This document shows, piece after piece, positions 1-7,751 of a DNA stretch of 17,183 nt. Within the stretch, counting starts at the first letter, position 1, and each line of letters begins with the position of its first letter. The stretch spans positions 4,032,108 to 4,049,290 of the forward strand of contig CP070700.1 of assembly GCA_020349865.1 (NCBI GenBank), in the 5' to 3' direction. A program made the translations under genes and the position numbers. A model generated the notes under the pieces. It was not told the DNA's origin, did no database searches, and saw only the letters and a list, made by a program, of their open reading frames with translations. This DNA is from Desulfobacteraceae bacterium (GTDB lineage Bacteria > Desulfobacterota > DSM-4660 > Desulfatiglandales > Desulfatiglandaceae).

Positions 1-1395
1 ATTAATTTGAAAGCGGGTTTAATCGCTATTTCAGTTTTATTTGCCATCTACCAATATCTCAAGCGGACCGCCGGTCCTGCGAGATGGGCCGACAGCCGCC
101 GCTCCTATCACCTTCATCTCGTTCGAGAGCACCTTCTGACTGCCGCCAAAGAGCCGGAACATCCCAGGGACTGGCGTCCGCAATTGCTTGCGTTTTCCAA
201 TCATTCGAGAAGGCGTAAACAACTATTGAGCTTCGCCTCATGGATTCAGGGCGGCAGTGGCCTAACAACAGCGGTGCAGGTACTCGAAGGAGAAGGCGCA
301 AAAATGATCAAACTTCAGGCTGAAGCAGAAGCCGAACTTCAAAGAGATATCAGCGAGCACGGTTTGTCCGCTTTTCCTTTAGCGGTATTTGCACCGAACC
401 TTCAAGTTGCCGTACAATCCCTCGTCCAGTCCTTCGGGGTAGGGCCAATAAAGGCCAATCAATTCTTCTCAACTGGCTCGAGCAGCTTCACACTGGCGTC
501 TTAGGCTTGAAACAGGCAATTTACTCTCGAAGTCTTCGGACGGTGTTTCGGTACGGCTGCAACATCAGTGTGCTGGATGCCAAGGAAGAAAAATGGGATG
601 CTTTGGAAAATGTGTCTCCCGAGGAGCGCCGTATTGATGTCTGGTGGTGGAATGATCCGACCAGCCGGCTGATGCTCTTGCTCGCATATCTGATGACGCG
701 CAATGATGCGTGGGAGTAAGTAAACTTACGGGTACTCGCGGCCACCTAATGAGAAGAAATCGAAAAGAAGCACCGAAGAACTTCGGAAGACACTTGACGA
801 GGTGCGGATCCCGGCAGAGCCTGAGGTAATATCAAATGCTACGGCCGACTCAGTGGTGAAACATTCGGCCGATGCAACGTTGCTATTTTTGCCATTTCGA
901 CTTCGACACAACCAGTTGGTGGACCCCTTTGGTAATCCGATCGAAGAACTTGTTACTCGCCTGCCTATTTTTACGTTGGTGTTGGCCGCTGAAGACATCG
1001 ATCTGGATGCGGAACCTGAGGAGGGAAAGCCGGCAGAGGTTGCGGCTGCGCTTGACGCGCTCACCGACGCCCAGAAGAAAGCTCGAGAGGCTGAGAAAGC
1101 TGCCACTGAGGGTGCTAAACAAGAAGAGAAAAAACAGAGTTCGTTAGAGAATGCTGTGTCATCTGGCACCGATGAACAAACCGTTTCGAAAATAGAGAAA
1201 GAGGCGAAAGCAGCGCAGGAGGAAGCGAGAAAGTTATCCAGGCGGGCGGCAAAGGCACAGGCAAAAGCGGAGGATGCCGCGCGTGAAGTGGAGTTGCTGG
1301 GGGCCACGTCTCCAGAAGATAAAGATAAGCCTAAGGAATCGTCCGATTCAAAAGAAGAAAAAAGTTCCGATGCACTCTCTGGGACAAAAAGGTGA
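1..1395 (+). pseudogene. SLC12-type cation/chloride or amino-acid permease, C-terminal part, broken by frameshifts
   Basis: The reading frame is already open at base 1, so the membrane part lies outside the window. Frame 1 (1-504) carries the end of a hydrophobic segment followed by the cytosolic tail typical of bacterial SLC12/APC permeases (TAGPARWADSRRSYHL, then RDWRPQLLAFS). Near 455-462 the homologous reading moves to frame 3 (ILLNWLEQLHTG, then WWWNDPTSRLMLLLAYL), as expected from one lost base. That frame meets TAA at 717-719, yet reading past it gives VNLRVLAAT, so the TAA looks like a nonsense change. Near 741-750 it returns to frame 1 (EELRKTLDEVRIPAEPEV, then HSADATLLFLPFRLR and LVLAAEDIDLD) and ends at 1395 with an Ala/Glu/Lys-rich coiled-coil-like tail. 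The two shifts cancel, so the original frame is restored. The family assignment is from recalled motifs. Sequencing error is the main alternative to real decay. Confidence 0.7.
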
Positions 1396-1542
1396 AAAAA
1401 TGCGAAAAAATGTCATACGGATTGCCTTGTGTCGGAAATGACCCATCTGCCCGGAAAGGCGACTGCGTTTTAAAAAGTTATGGAAATGGCAAAAGAATAA
1501 TGGCAAACCGGTGTTTATCGTAACCCAAGGGAGGACGGACTC

Positions 1543-2505
1543 ATGATAGTGCACTATGTCTTGCTCATTGCAGGATTCATTTTCCTGATTAAGGGGGCGG
1601 ATTTTCTGGTTGATGGGGCTTCTTCAATAGCCAGAAGATTCAATGTGTCTGATCTTGTGATCGGTCTGACTGTCGTAGCATTCGGAACATCCAGCCCGGA
1701 ATTATTCGTGAACATAATTTCCAGTATCAAAGGGAATACCGAAATTGCAATCGGAAATGTGTTGGGGAGTAACATCGCCAACATCTTCTTAATCCTTGGT
1801 GTGTCTTCAATCATTTATCCCCTGACGGTAGGGACCGGTACAGTTTGGAAAGAGATCCCTCTGAGTCTTCTCGCAGCCCTGCTTTTGGGAATCCTGGCCA
1901 ATGACCAATTGATAGACAAGGCTCTTTTCTCTTACATCACGAGAATCGATGGATTGGTATCTCTCTCATTTTTCATCATATTCATATATTATTCAGTAAG
2001 TATCGCTAAAAAGATCGAAGGCATGGAAGACCATGTGCCAACCAGGCAGCACGGATTGACTAAGTCGATACTGTTGGTCGTACTTGGGCTGATCGCTCTG
2101 GTCTTGGGCGGTCAGTGGATTGTAAACAGTGCAGTCAAACTTGCATTGAAATTTGGAATGAGCCAGTCCCTGGTGGGGCTGACTATTGTTGCAGTTGGGA
2201 CGTCACTTCCCGAATTGGCAACTTCAGCTGTAGCTGCCCGTAAAAGGAACGTTGAAATTGCCGTGGGAAATGTGGTGGGGTCTAATATTTTTAATATTTT
2301 CTTTGTGCTTGGAATAAGCTCGGTGATCAAACCATTGCCGTTTCAGACCCGAAGTAACATCGACATCGGGGTGGTGATTCTTGCCAGTATACTGCTGTTT
2401 GCCTACATGTTTACCGGCAAAAAGAGATCATTGGACAGGTGGGAAGGCATCATTTTCCTCATTATATATGCAGCCTATATTTCCCTTCTCATCATTTTGG
2501 AGTAA
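1543..2505 (+). CDS. CaCA-family Na+/Ca2+ exchanger (YrbG-like)
   Basis: This 320-residue inner-membrane antiporter of the calcium/cation antiporter superfamily probably extrudes Ca2+ in exchange for Na+ or H+. Both signature alpha repeats are visible. Repeat 1 starts at about residue 41 (GLTVVAFGTSSPEL, then GNVLGSNIANIF) and repeat 2 at about residue 212 (GLTIVAVGTSLPEL, then GNVVGSNIFNIF). The expected ion-binding glutamates are E53 and E224. The rest is about ten hydrophobic segments with a short polar loop near residues 155-170, and the length is usual for bacterial members. The start is ATG 1543, preceded by GGGAGG. It stands alone, 147 bp after the broken permease and 122 bp before the first MscS gene. 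The exact ion specificity cannot be read from sequence. Confidence 0.93.
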   Translation: MIVHYVLLIAGFIFLIKGADFLVDGASSIARRFNVSDLVIGLTVVAFGTSSPELFVNIISSIKGNTEIAIGNVLGSNIANIFLILGVSSIIYPLTVGTGTVWKEIPLSLLAALLLGILANDQLIDKALFSYITRIDGLVSLSFFIIFIYYSVSIAKKIEGMEDHVPTRQHGLTKSILLVVLGLIALVLGGQWIVNSAVKLALKFGMSQSLVGLTIVAVGTSLPELATSAVAARKRNVEIAVGNVVGSNIFNIFFVLGISSVIKPLPFQTRSNIDIGVVILASILLFAYMFTGKKRSLDRWEGIIFLIIYAAYISLLIILE

Positions 2506-2568
2506 TTTAAGGCCCTTTTTAAGCTCGTTTCAAGATCGTTAGACTGTTATGAATTCTTAAACTCATTT

Positions 2569-2587
2569 TTGTTCAACGCAAGAACAA
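2569..2587. promoter_or_regulatory. Palindrome upstream of the large MscS gene
   Basis: TTGTTC and GAACAA form perfect 6-bp arms around AACGCAA, 40 bp before the MscS start codon. It could be an operator or a small leader hairpin. No protein can be assigned to it, and no clear -35/-10 pair was seen nearby. Confidence 0.25.
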
Positions 2588-2627
2588 TGTAAAACAAGGT
2601 TCACATCAATAACGGAAAGGAGGGCGG

Positions 2628-4853
2628 ATGATGAATTTAAGAAGGAATCAATTTTTCAGGTGTCTTTTACTGTTCTTTTTCATATTCCTTACATCGAGGG
2701 CGCTCAGTAATGCCCAGGAAACTGAAAAAATTTCTGCCGAGGACTTACAGCAAGTCGTCGATTTGATGGAAAATCCGCAGCGGCGGGAGGTATTTGTAAA
2801 CGATTTAAAAAAGGTTATCCATGCGAAAGAAGTAACCGAAAAGGCCCGGCCCGAGAAAAAGGAGCGAAAGCTGCTGGTAATCGAAAGTCTTTTCGGAAAA
2901 TTTGAGAAACTGTCCAAAAAGATTATAGACTCTGGAGCCAGCACGGTCTCTTTGCTTGCCCAAATGCCAAGGGTCATGCAAAATGCCAAGACATTCCTCG
3001 CCCAGGCCGAGAATCAAGCTAAACTTCTTAGACTTCTCATTGCCATTGCTTCAGGTATCATCATCGCGCTGATTTTTAGGCGTTTGTTGAAGAAATTGAT
3101 GCCGCAAGCAACTGAACGCACTAAAAGCCTCACCTCGAAGCTGACGGTTGGCGTTATTCGGGCACTACTGAGTTTGTTGCCCTATGGGGCCCTGTTGATT
3201 TCTCTTTTTCCCCTGTTCAGAGTGCTCCCTTCATTCACCATCGGTTATTCCCTCGCTTTTCTTTTCTTCACCGTCTTGTTTTTCTATCGCATTGCCATTG
3301 AATTTTTCCGCATTTTCCTCTCGCCAGACGAGGAGAAGACCCGGATTCTACCCCTCAGTAACGAAAATGCGCAGTACTTTTGGATTTGGATGCTTCGCTT
3401 CGTCAACTACACAGCATTTTATTTTTTAATAGTCAAAACCCTGCTACTTGTTCAGATGGTACCCTCTTCCTTCAGTTTCATCCGAACGCTCCTTCTCCTG
3501 GTATTTCCCCTTATGATTAGTATTTTTGTCCTTCAAATTGCCCGGGACATTCGAACACGATATGAAAGCTCACAAAGAAACGATGAGGGATCTGAGAACG
3601 ACAGGAAAAATATTATGGCACCGGTGATTCGATATTGGTCTGTTCCCGCCATCGGCTATTCTTGGGCTATTTTTGTCTTTCTGATTGTCCATTACGAAAA
3701 AGGATTCCATTACCTCTTTAAGGCAACGCTAAAAACCGCATTTGCGATTCTGGCTCTTTTCCTGGCATTAAAAGTATTGGACAAATTGTTCGCCAGACTT
3801 TTCGCCGTCAATGAACTCGTAAAAGAAAAGTTCCCCGGACTTGAGGAAAAAACTAACCGCTATATCCTAATGGTTAGAAGGGTTTTTGGCTGGATAATCG
3901 TAGCTATGATCCTGGGCATCATTGGCCAAGCGTGGGGCATTCCCGTTGCGGCCTTTGTTGCTTCCCAGACAGGTGCTTTGATCATCACGCGGGCCATTGC
4001 TATTATTATCACCATTGGAATGGTTATAGCAATTATAGGGACCTGCCAGTTTGTCTGTGATCTTTTGTTGAAAGAAAAGAAGAGAAAGAATAAGAAAGAA
4101 GCGAGTCAGAAAGTGAAGACGTTGGTGCCTATGATCAGGACGGCAATAAATATTGCAGCCGGATTTATAGGTGGGATTGTGATTCTGGATCGAATCGGAG
4201 TGAATACTACACCCATTCTGGCTGGGGCAGGCATCATAGGCCTGGCGATTGGTTTTGGATCTCAGACTCTTGTTAAAGACCTTATAAATGGACTTTTCAT
4301 TCTCTTCGAAGAGAGTATTCGGGTCGGTGACTATGTTGCCGTTGGCAACGACGAAGGAATAGTGGAGGCAGTAGGCCTTCGAACCGTCAAATTAAGGGAT
4401 GTATCAGGAAACGTGCATGTCGTTCCCAATAGCTCGGTCAATTCAGTGATGAATTATAGTAAAGAGTTTTCGAGAACTGTCCTGGATGTGGGTGTGGCTT
4501 ACCGGGAGGATGTGGACGAGGTCATGGATATCATAAAAGTGATTGGTGAAGAAATGCGAAAAGACCCTGAATACAGTAACAACATCCTGGAGCCTATCGA
4601 AGTATTTGGGCTACAGAAATTCGACGATTCAGCCATTGTCGTCAGAGCCCGAATGACCACCAAACCGCTTAAGCAGTGGGGATTGAAGAGAGAGTTTAAC
4701 CGGCGAATCAAGAAAGCTTTTGACCAGCGAGGTATTGAAATCCCCTTTCCCCACAGGACCATTTACATGGGAGAGCCGAAAAGAGGGTCTGCACCTCCTC
4801 TCTATATTGAACATAAAAGAAATGGAAAAGAGGAAAACGAATTGAATACATGA
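2628..4853 (+). CDS. Large MscS-family mechanosensitive ion channel
   Basis: This 741-residue protein has a signal peptide (residues 1 to about 30, hydrophobic core LLLFFFIFL, probable cleavage after ALSNA) and a charged periplasmic-type region at about 31-125. Several membrane segments follow, then a C-terminal MscS core. The pore-lining TM3 is at about 531-550 (GAGIIGLAIGFGSQTLVKD), followed by the beta domain (ESIRVGDYV, then VEAVGLRTVKLRD and HVVPNSSV) and the terminal alpha/beta domain up to about 715. The long N-terminal part recalls MscK/YbdG-like channels, although it is shorter than E. coli MscK. Such channels open under membrane tension to release solutes after hypo-osmotic shock. 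Start ATG 2628 has the ribosome site AAAGGAGG just upstream; ATG 2631 is an equally possible start. The next gene is a second, shorter MscS channel. Confidence 0.92.
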   Translation: MMNLRRNQFFRCLLLFFFIFLTSRALSNAQETEKISAEDLQQVVDLMENPQRREVFVNDLKKVIHAKEVTEKARPEKKERKLLVIESLFGKFEKLSKKIIDSGASTVSLLAQMPRVMQNAKTFLAQAENQAKLLRLLIAIASGIIIALIFRRLLKKLMPQATERTKSLTSKLTVGVIRALLSLLPYGALLISLFPLFRVLPSFTIGYSLAFLFFTVLFFYRIAIEFFRIFLSPDEEKTRILPLSNENAQYFWIWMLRFVNYTAFYFLIVKTLLLVQMVPSSFSFIRTLLLLVFPLMISIFVLQIARDIRTRYESSQRNDEGSENDRKNIMAPVIRYWSVPAIGYSWAIFVFLIVHYEKGFHYLFKATLKTAFAILALFLALKVLDKLFARLFAVNELVKEKFPGLEEKTNRYILMVRRVFGWIIVAMILGIIGQAWGIPVAAFVASQTGALIITRAIAIIITIGMVIAIIGTCQFVCDLLLKEKKRKNKKEASQKVKTLVPMIRTAINIAAGFIGGIVILDRIGVNTTPILAGAGIIGLAIGFGSQTLVKDLINGLFILFEESIRVGDYVAVGNDEGIVEAVGLRTVKLRDVSGNVHVVPNSSVNSVMNYSKEFSRTVLDVGVAYREDVDEVMDIIKVIGEEMRKDPEYSNNILEPIEVFGLQKFDDSAIVVRARMTTKPLKQWGLKREFNRRIKKAFDQRGIEIPFPHRTIYMGEPKRGSAPPLYIEHKRNGKEENELNT

Positions 4854-4935
4854 ACCAGCACAGGCATGGATGGGAAAAGGCCTTTTGTACAGCCTGGAAG
4901 TGAGGCAAAATAAAATAGTCGCTAAGGAGGCGATC

Positions 4936-5826
4936 ATGAACTGGGGTTGGCTTTCAGCAGAGAAACTTTTCGATCCGGGCACTAATGTCGGGGCAATGGC
5001 CCTGGCGTTTCTGGTAATTATCATCACATGGATTACCTGTGTCGTCACAACTCGTTTGGTTAAGCGGGCAGAATGGGTGATTGGGAGACTCAAACGAAAG
5101 GTAGATCAGACAGTAGTCAACTACATCGTGCGATTTAAGAATCTTCTCATCAGTCTGGGGGCGCTCATGATATACATCAGTCTCGTTCCCAGCCTCAGGG
5201 CATTGATGAGTACTATGATAGCTGGTGCCGGCATCACTGCCCTGGTAATTGGTTTTGCAGCCAAATCGACCCTGGCGAATTTAATCTCCGGACTCTCCTT
5301 GGCTGTTTATCGGCCGTTCCGCATCGGAGACAAGGTGACCATTGAGGGCGAATACGGGACCGTTGAAGACATCACATTGCGGCACACTATTGTGAGGACG
5401 TGGGAGAACAAGATGCTCATTGTTCCGAATGAGAAAATCGACAACATGACCGTAATCAACTACAGTATCATCGATCCGAGCATCCTGGTTAGATTAGAGG
5501 TTGGCGTGAGCTATGACACTGACATCGATCTCGCTAGACGCCTGATGCTTGAGGAGGCCAATAACTGCCCCCACCGGTTGAAGGAAAAGGAAGAACCCTG
5601 GGTAAGGGTCGTTGCACATGGTGATTTTTCTATCGAGCTGAGGGTCTATGTCTGGGTAGCAGAAGTAAATGAGGGTTGGAGAGCCAGGTTTTGGCTATTA
5701 GAAAATGTAAAGAAGCGCTTTGACAAGGAGGGAGTTGAGATACCGTTCCCATACCGTACCTTGGTCTACAAGAAGGACCTGCCTCTACCCAGACGAGAGG
5801 AGCTTAATAGCTCCGAGTCCTCTTAG
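4936..5826 (+). CDS. Small MscS-family mechanosensitive ion channel
   Basis: This is a 296-residue minimal MscS channel. It has a hydrophobic segment at about residues 15-38, another at about 70-90, then the pore helix near 96-115 (GAGITALVIGFAAKSTLANL). The beta domain follows (RPFRIGDKVTI, then GTVEDITLRHTIVRTWENK and IVPNEKI) and a C-terminal domain ending IPFPYRTLVYKK. The reading frame extends upstream to 4870, but ATG 4936 is chosen because AAGGAGG lies at the right distance before it and the first membrane segment then sits where the family expects it. It follows the large MscS gene by 82 bp on the same strand, so co-transcription is plausible. The two channels differ greatly in length and are not recent duplicates. 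Confidence 0.92.
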   Translation: MNWGWLSAEKLFDPGTNVGAMALAFLVIIITWITCVVTTRLVKRAEWVIGRLKRKVDQTVVNYIVRFKNLLISLGALMIYISLVPSLRALMSTMIAGAGITALVIGFAAKSTLANLISGLSLAVYRPFRIGDKVTIEGEYGTVEDITLRHTIVRTWENKMLIVPNEKIDNMTVINYSIIDPSILVRLEVGVSYDTDIDLARRLMLEEANNCPHRLKEKEEPWVRVVAHGDFSIELRVYVWVAEVNEGWRARFWLLENVKKRFDKEGVEIPFPYRTLVYKKDLPLPRREELNSSESS

Positions 5827-5897
5827 GGTCGAATGAGAGTGTGACCATATGAACCCTCAATACAAGATCCAAATAATCAACAGCTCATAACGACCTT

Positions 5898-5918
5898 GGC
5901 GGTAAGTTCTATACCGCC
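5898..5918. repeat. Hairpin in the convergent gap after the MscS genes
   Basis: GGCGGTA and TACCGCC are perfect 7-bp arms around a 7-base loop. It lies 71 bp after the plus-strand MscS stop and about 150 bp beyond the end of the minus-strand receiver gene. There is no T-run on either side, so it is not a standard intrinsic terminator. It may stabilise mRNA 3' ends. Confidence 0.4.
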
Positions 5919-6065
5919 CCAAATAAAAGGGCTGGTATCAGGAATCTTTGCTCCAATTGAGATTACAGTAAATGTGGGAAGAGTAAAGTATATACCTGAT
6001 TGGTATCAGCTACACCACGTTGGTTTTATAACCACCCCATTATCATCCACCCTTTTCACTTCTCG

Positions 6066-6479
6066 TTAAAAAACACCGGGGAGCTCTGGAAGGCTTTTAG
6101 GGATGGACTCATCTTGGAATACCCTTCTGCAATCGATTGCCATTTTTATCTTAAGTTTTAGATCCCTTAGGTCAGAGCACTTGATGACAAAGTAATCAGC
6201 GGCAATTGATCTTGGGTCATATCTAAAGGCAGAGTACGCGGTACATATAATGACAGGCATGTTATAATGAGTACCCCGAATGCTCTGTAGTATATCCAGG
6301 CCATCGACTTTGGGGAACTTAGGTTCCAAGATGATGATATTCGGATTGAGCTTAGCGATCTTATCCAAGATACCTTCGCAACTGCTTGTTCCAACGACTT
6401 CATATCCTGCCTCGGTCAGTTCCTCCTCGTAGAGGAACCGTATGGCGTCATCTTTATCAATATGCAGGATTCTCGTCAA
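6066..6479 (-). CDS. Stand-alone response-regulator receiver domain with Glu at the phosphosite
   Basis: This 137-residue protein is a single CheY-like receiver with no output domain. Visible landmarks are ILHIDKDDAI at the N terminus (acidic D8, but Lys at the second acidic position), the beta-3 end IIILEPKFPKVDG, the switch Thr at T80 (VIICTAYS) and the conserved Lys at K100 (DYFVIK). The residue that normally accepts phosphate (Asp) is E52 here. In other receivers an Asp-to-Glu change often mimics the phosphorylated state, so this protein may be constitutively on or may work only by protein contacts. The start is TTG 6479, chosen because AGGAGG sits five bases before it. It is the last gene of the leftward group and lies about 200 bp beyond the secreted small protein. 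Confidence 0.85.
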   Translation of the reverse strand: MTRILHIDKDDAIRFLYEEELTEAGYEVVGTSSCEGILDKIAKLNPNIIILEPKFPKVDGLDILQSIRGTHYNMPVIICTAYSAFRYDPRSIAADYFVIKCSDLRDLKLKIKMAIDCRRVFQDESIPKSLPELPGVF

Positions 6480-6642
6480 ATTAGCCTCCTAAAGTGAAAA
6501 GGGTTAACCTTCCAGCTGTCATTTCAGAAGGATCTCTGTAGAGCCTTCAATAGCAACAGCCTATCTATTGAAGACGCTGATTGTGGCAGCGAAATGGATG
6601 ATCAGCCCGCAATTGAATCAAAGATTAAAGCACAGAAACAGG

Positions 6643-6671
6643 TATAAATAACTCGATTTGCCAATTGTCAA
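6643..6671 (-). promoter_or_regulatory. Possible sigma-70 promoter for the receiver gene
   Basis: On the minus strand there is a perfect TTGACA -35 box (6671-6666), a 17-base spacer and a weak -10 box TTTATA (6648-6643). It would give a leader of about 155 bases before the TTG start. This would allow the receiver to be expressed separately from the sigma-54 unit upstream. The -10 box is poor, hence the low score. Confidence 0.35.
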
Positions 6672-6681
6672 CATTGCCCAG

Positions 6682-6972
6682 TTATTGATCAAGGACTTCG
6701 TATGCATCTATCCGGATTTTTTTCACTTTACCCTGTTTTGTAACTGACCCGGTAACTCTCACTTTCCTGTCAATGAGTTCGACGACCTCTTTTCCCTTTA
6801 GATTTTCCACCACTTCATACACCTTGCCGTCATCGCTTACGATTTCATAGTCTGTATTGACCGAGCCTGTGATCGTCATCATTTCTGCGGGTGACGCAAC
6901 TCCGTGCAGGCAAGTGGCCAAAAGCCCGGTCAACACCACTGCAATGAAATTCCTGAATTTTTTTCTCACCAT
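6682..6972 (-). CDS. Small secreted beta-rich (OB-fold-like) protein, function unknown
   Basis: This 96-residue protein begins with a signal sequence (basic RKKFR, hydrophobic IAVVLTGLLATCL, probable cleavage near GVASPAE). Removing it leaves about 67 residues of alternating polar and hydrophobic strands (MTITGSVNTDYEIVSDDG, then KVYEVVENLKG, then RKVRVTGSVTKQGKVKKIRI). The pattern resembles small periplasmic OB-fold proteins, but I cannot name a family. Its C-terminal half aligns by eye with the next gene upstream (7061-7306): YEVVEN against YVIENQ, then VTGSV against IIGEV, then a Lys-rich turn and an I-x-(I/V) strand ending Y-(E/K)-V. It starts 88 bp after that gene on the same strand and is probably transcribed from the same sigma-54 promoter. 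Confidence 0.75.
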   Translation of the reverse strand: MVRKKFRNFIAVVLTGLLATCLHGVASPAEMMTITGSVNTDYEIVSDDGKVYEVVENLKGKEVVELIDRKVRVTGSVTKQGKVKKIRIDAYEVLDQ

Positions 6973-7060
6973 TGACTTCCCCGATCTTTTTTAGATGTCC
7001 TTTTTCCACTGGAGATGCGTTAGGCTTTAGCCCGGATAAATCTGCTAACGTCAGTTCCAG

Positions 7061-7306
7061 CTACTTCGTATCACTCTTTTTTACCTTGTATTCGGTCACC
7101 GTGATAATTTTTTTGCTATTCTTTCTTCTAACTTCTCCGATGATCTCCACCTCTTGTGTAATGAGAGCCTTTAATTCTTCCACTTTTTCTTGATTCTCGA
7201 TAACGTACTCATCCTCTCCGCGGGTCGAAAGAGCCACAGAAACAACGTTGCCATGCTCGTCCCAATCAATGGGAACGATGATACCTCTTCCCCTCATCAT
7301 AGTCAT
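7061..7306 (-). CDS. Small cytosolic beta-rich protein, function unknown, related to its neighbour
   Basis: This 81-residue protein has no signal peptide or membrane segment. After a short MTMMRGRG start it reads GIIVPIDWDEHGNVVSVAL, then DEYVIENQEKVEELKALI, then EVEIIGEVRRKNSKKIITV, ending Y-K-V-K-K. The spacing of strands and the Y-x-(V/I)-E-N / V-x-x-x-G-x-V pattern match the secreted protein 88 bp downstream, so the two look like diverged tandem duplicates. One would act in the cytosol and one outside it. ATG 7306 is used; ATG at 7300 or 7297 would shorten it by two or three residues. It is the first gene after the leftward sigma-54 promoter, with a leader of about 78 bases. I know of no function for this family. 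Confidence 0.75.
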   Translation of the reverse strand: MTMMRGRGIIVPIDWDEHGNVVSVALSTRGEDEYVIENQEKVEELKALITQEVEIIGEVRRKNSKKIITVTEYKVKKSDTK

Positions 7307-7394
7307 TTTTCGCTCTCAATAATGGTTAACGGCACTTTTCTAAAGTTTACATGTCATTTTGGATAAATCTGAGCAGGGCTTTAGGTTGCTTTAA

Positions 7395-7411
7395 GGCAAT
7401 AAGCATGCCAA
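7395..7411 (-). promoter_or_regulatory. Sigma-54 promoter reading left into the small-protein genes
   Basis: Read on the minus strand from 7411 to 7395 the bases are TTGGCATGCTTATTGCC. The GG (-25/-24) and GC (-13/-12) have the exact sigma-54 spacing, with TTGC at the -12 element. The predicted start is about 7384, 78 bases before ATG 7306. The first eight bases (TTGGCATG) are identical to those of the groES promoter at 9658. Confidence 0.85.
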
Positions 7412-7463
7412 AGCTTTAACCAATTGGATTTCCTATAGATAATGATTATGGGTGAGCGACGAG

Positions 7464-7480
7464 CAGAATCATGGGTTCCG
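7464..7480 (-). promoter_or_regulatory. Upstream activator element, proximal site (leftward promoter)
   Basis: On the minus strand it reads CGGAACCCATGATTCTG, centred at -88 from the predicted start. One half (CGGAAC) is perfect and the other is degenerate. Its TTCTG end matches the proximal groES element. Confidence 0.6.
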
Positions 7481-7520
7481 ATATTTTCCTAAATAAACGG
7501 ATCAAGCCCGACCAAAAGGA

Positions 7521-7538
7521 GTTATCAGGCGAGATAAC
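7521..7538. repeat. Inverted repeat between the distal and proximal elements
   Basis: GTTATC and GATAAC are perfect 6-bp arms around AGGCGA, centred near -145 of the leftward promoter. A comparable GTTACA/TGTAAC repeat lies between the elements of the groES region (9540-9563). It could bind an architectural or second regulatory protein. Confidence 0.35.
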
Positions 7539-7567
7539 ACTTTGAAATGAAATAAGAAAGTAGAAAT

Positions 7568-7584
7568 AGGAAATTGAAGTTCCG
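7568..7584 (-). promoter_or_regulatory. Upstream activator element, middle site (leftward promoter)
   Basis: On the minus strand it reads CGGAACTTCAATTTCCT, centred at -192, exactly 30 bp from the distal element. Its TTCCT end matches the middle groES element. Confidence 0.65.
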
Positions 7585-7597
7585 ATATTCCGAGTAC

Positions 7598-7614
7598 CGG
7601 AACGGCCAGTTCCG
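7598..7614 (-). promoter_or_regulatory. Upstream activator element, distal site (leftward promoter)
   Basis: On the minus strand it reads CGGAACTGGCCGTTCCG, with perfect 6-bp arms, centred at -222. It is the best palindrome of the six elements and is probably the highest-affinity site. Confidence 0.75.
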
Positions 7615-7751
7615 ACTCAAGTATATCTATCAGAGGGATTCAGGCTTTGTTCTGAAACCGATGGTGGATTCATAATGAATCGAAATAATGGCAAAATCAG
7701 AGATAGGTAATGTGACCTCATTGTTTTCTGCTTTGGAGTGTAAGCTTTCAG

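Larger units (their letters stand above)
7307..7751. other. Non-coding regulatory region left of the activator gene
   Basis: This 445-bp stretch has no convincing gene. It holds a leftward sigma-54 promoter and three palindromic upstream elements (listed separately), plus an inverted repeat at 7521-7538. The bases from about 7615 to 7751, next to the 3' end of the activator gene, show no terminator with a T-run. Transcription from the activator could therefore read through into the small genes. Confidence 0.8.

Noticed and set aside
726..1307. Minus-strand Ser/Ala-rich reading frame of 193 codons
   Set aside because: It mirrors the Glu/Lys/Ala-rich tail of the broken permease; its low-complexity composition is a by-product of the other strand.
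4870..4935. Earlier start of the small MscS gene at 4870
   Set aside because: There is no ribosome site at 4870, while ATG 4936 has AAGGAGG and fits the family N-terminus.
5898..5918. Hairpin as an intrinsic terminator
   Set aside because: The stem is good, but no T-run follows on either strand.
6972..7193. Plus-strand reading frame across the two small genes
   Set aside because: It lies opposite the 7061-7306 gene and the gap, has no ribosome site, and its Phe/Ser/Leu-rich product is typical of a shadow frame.
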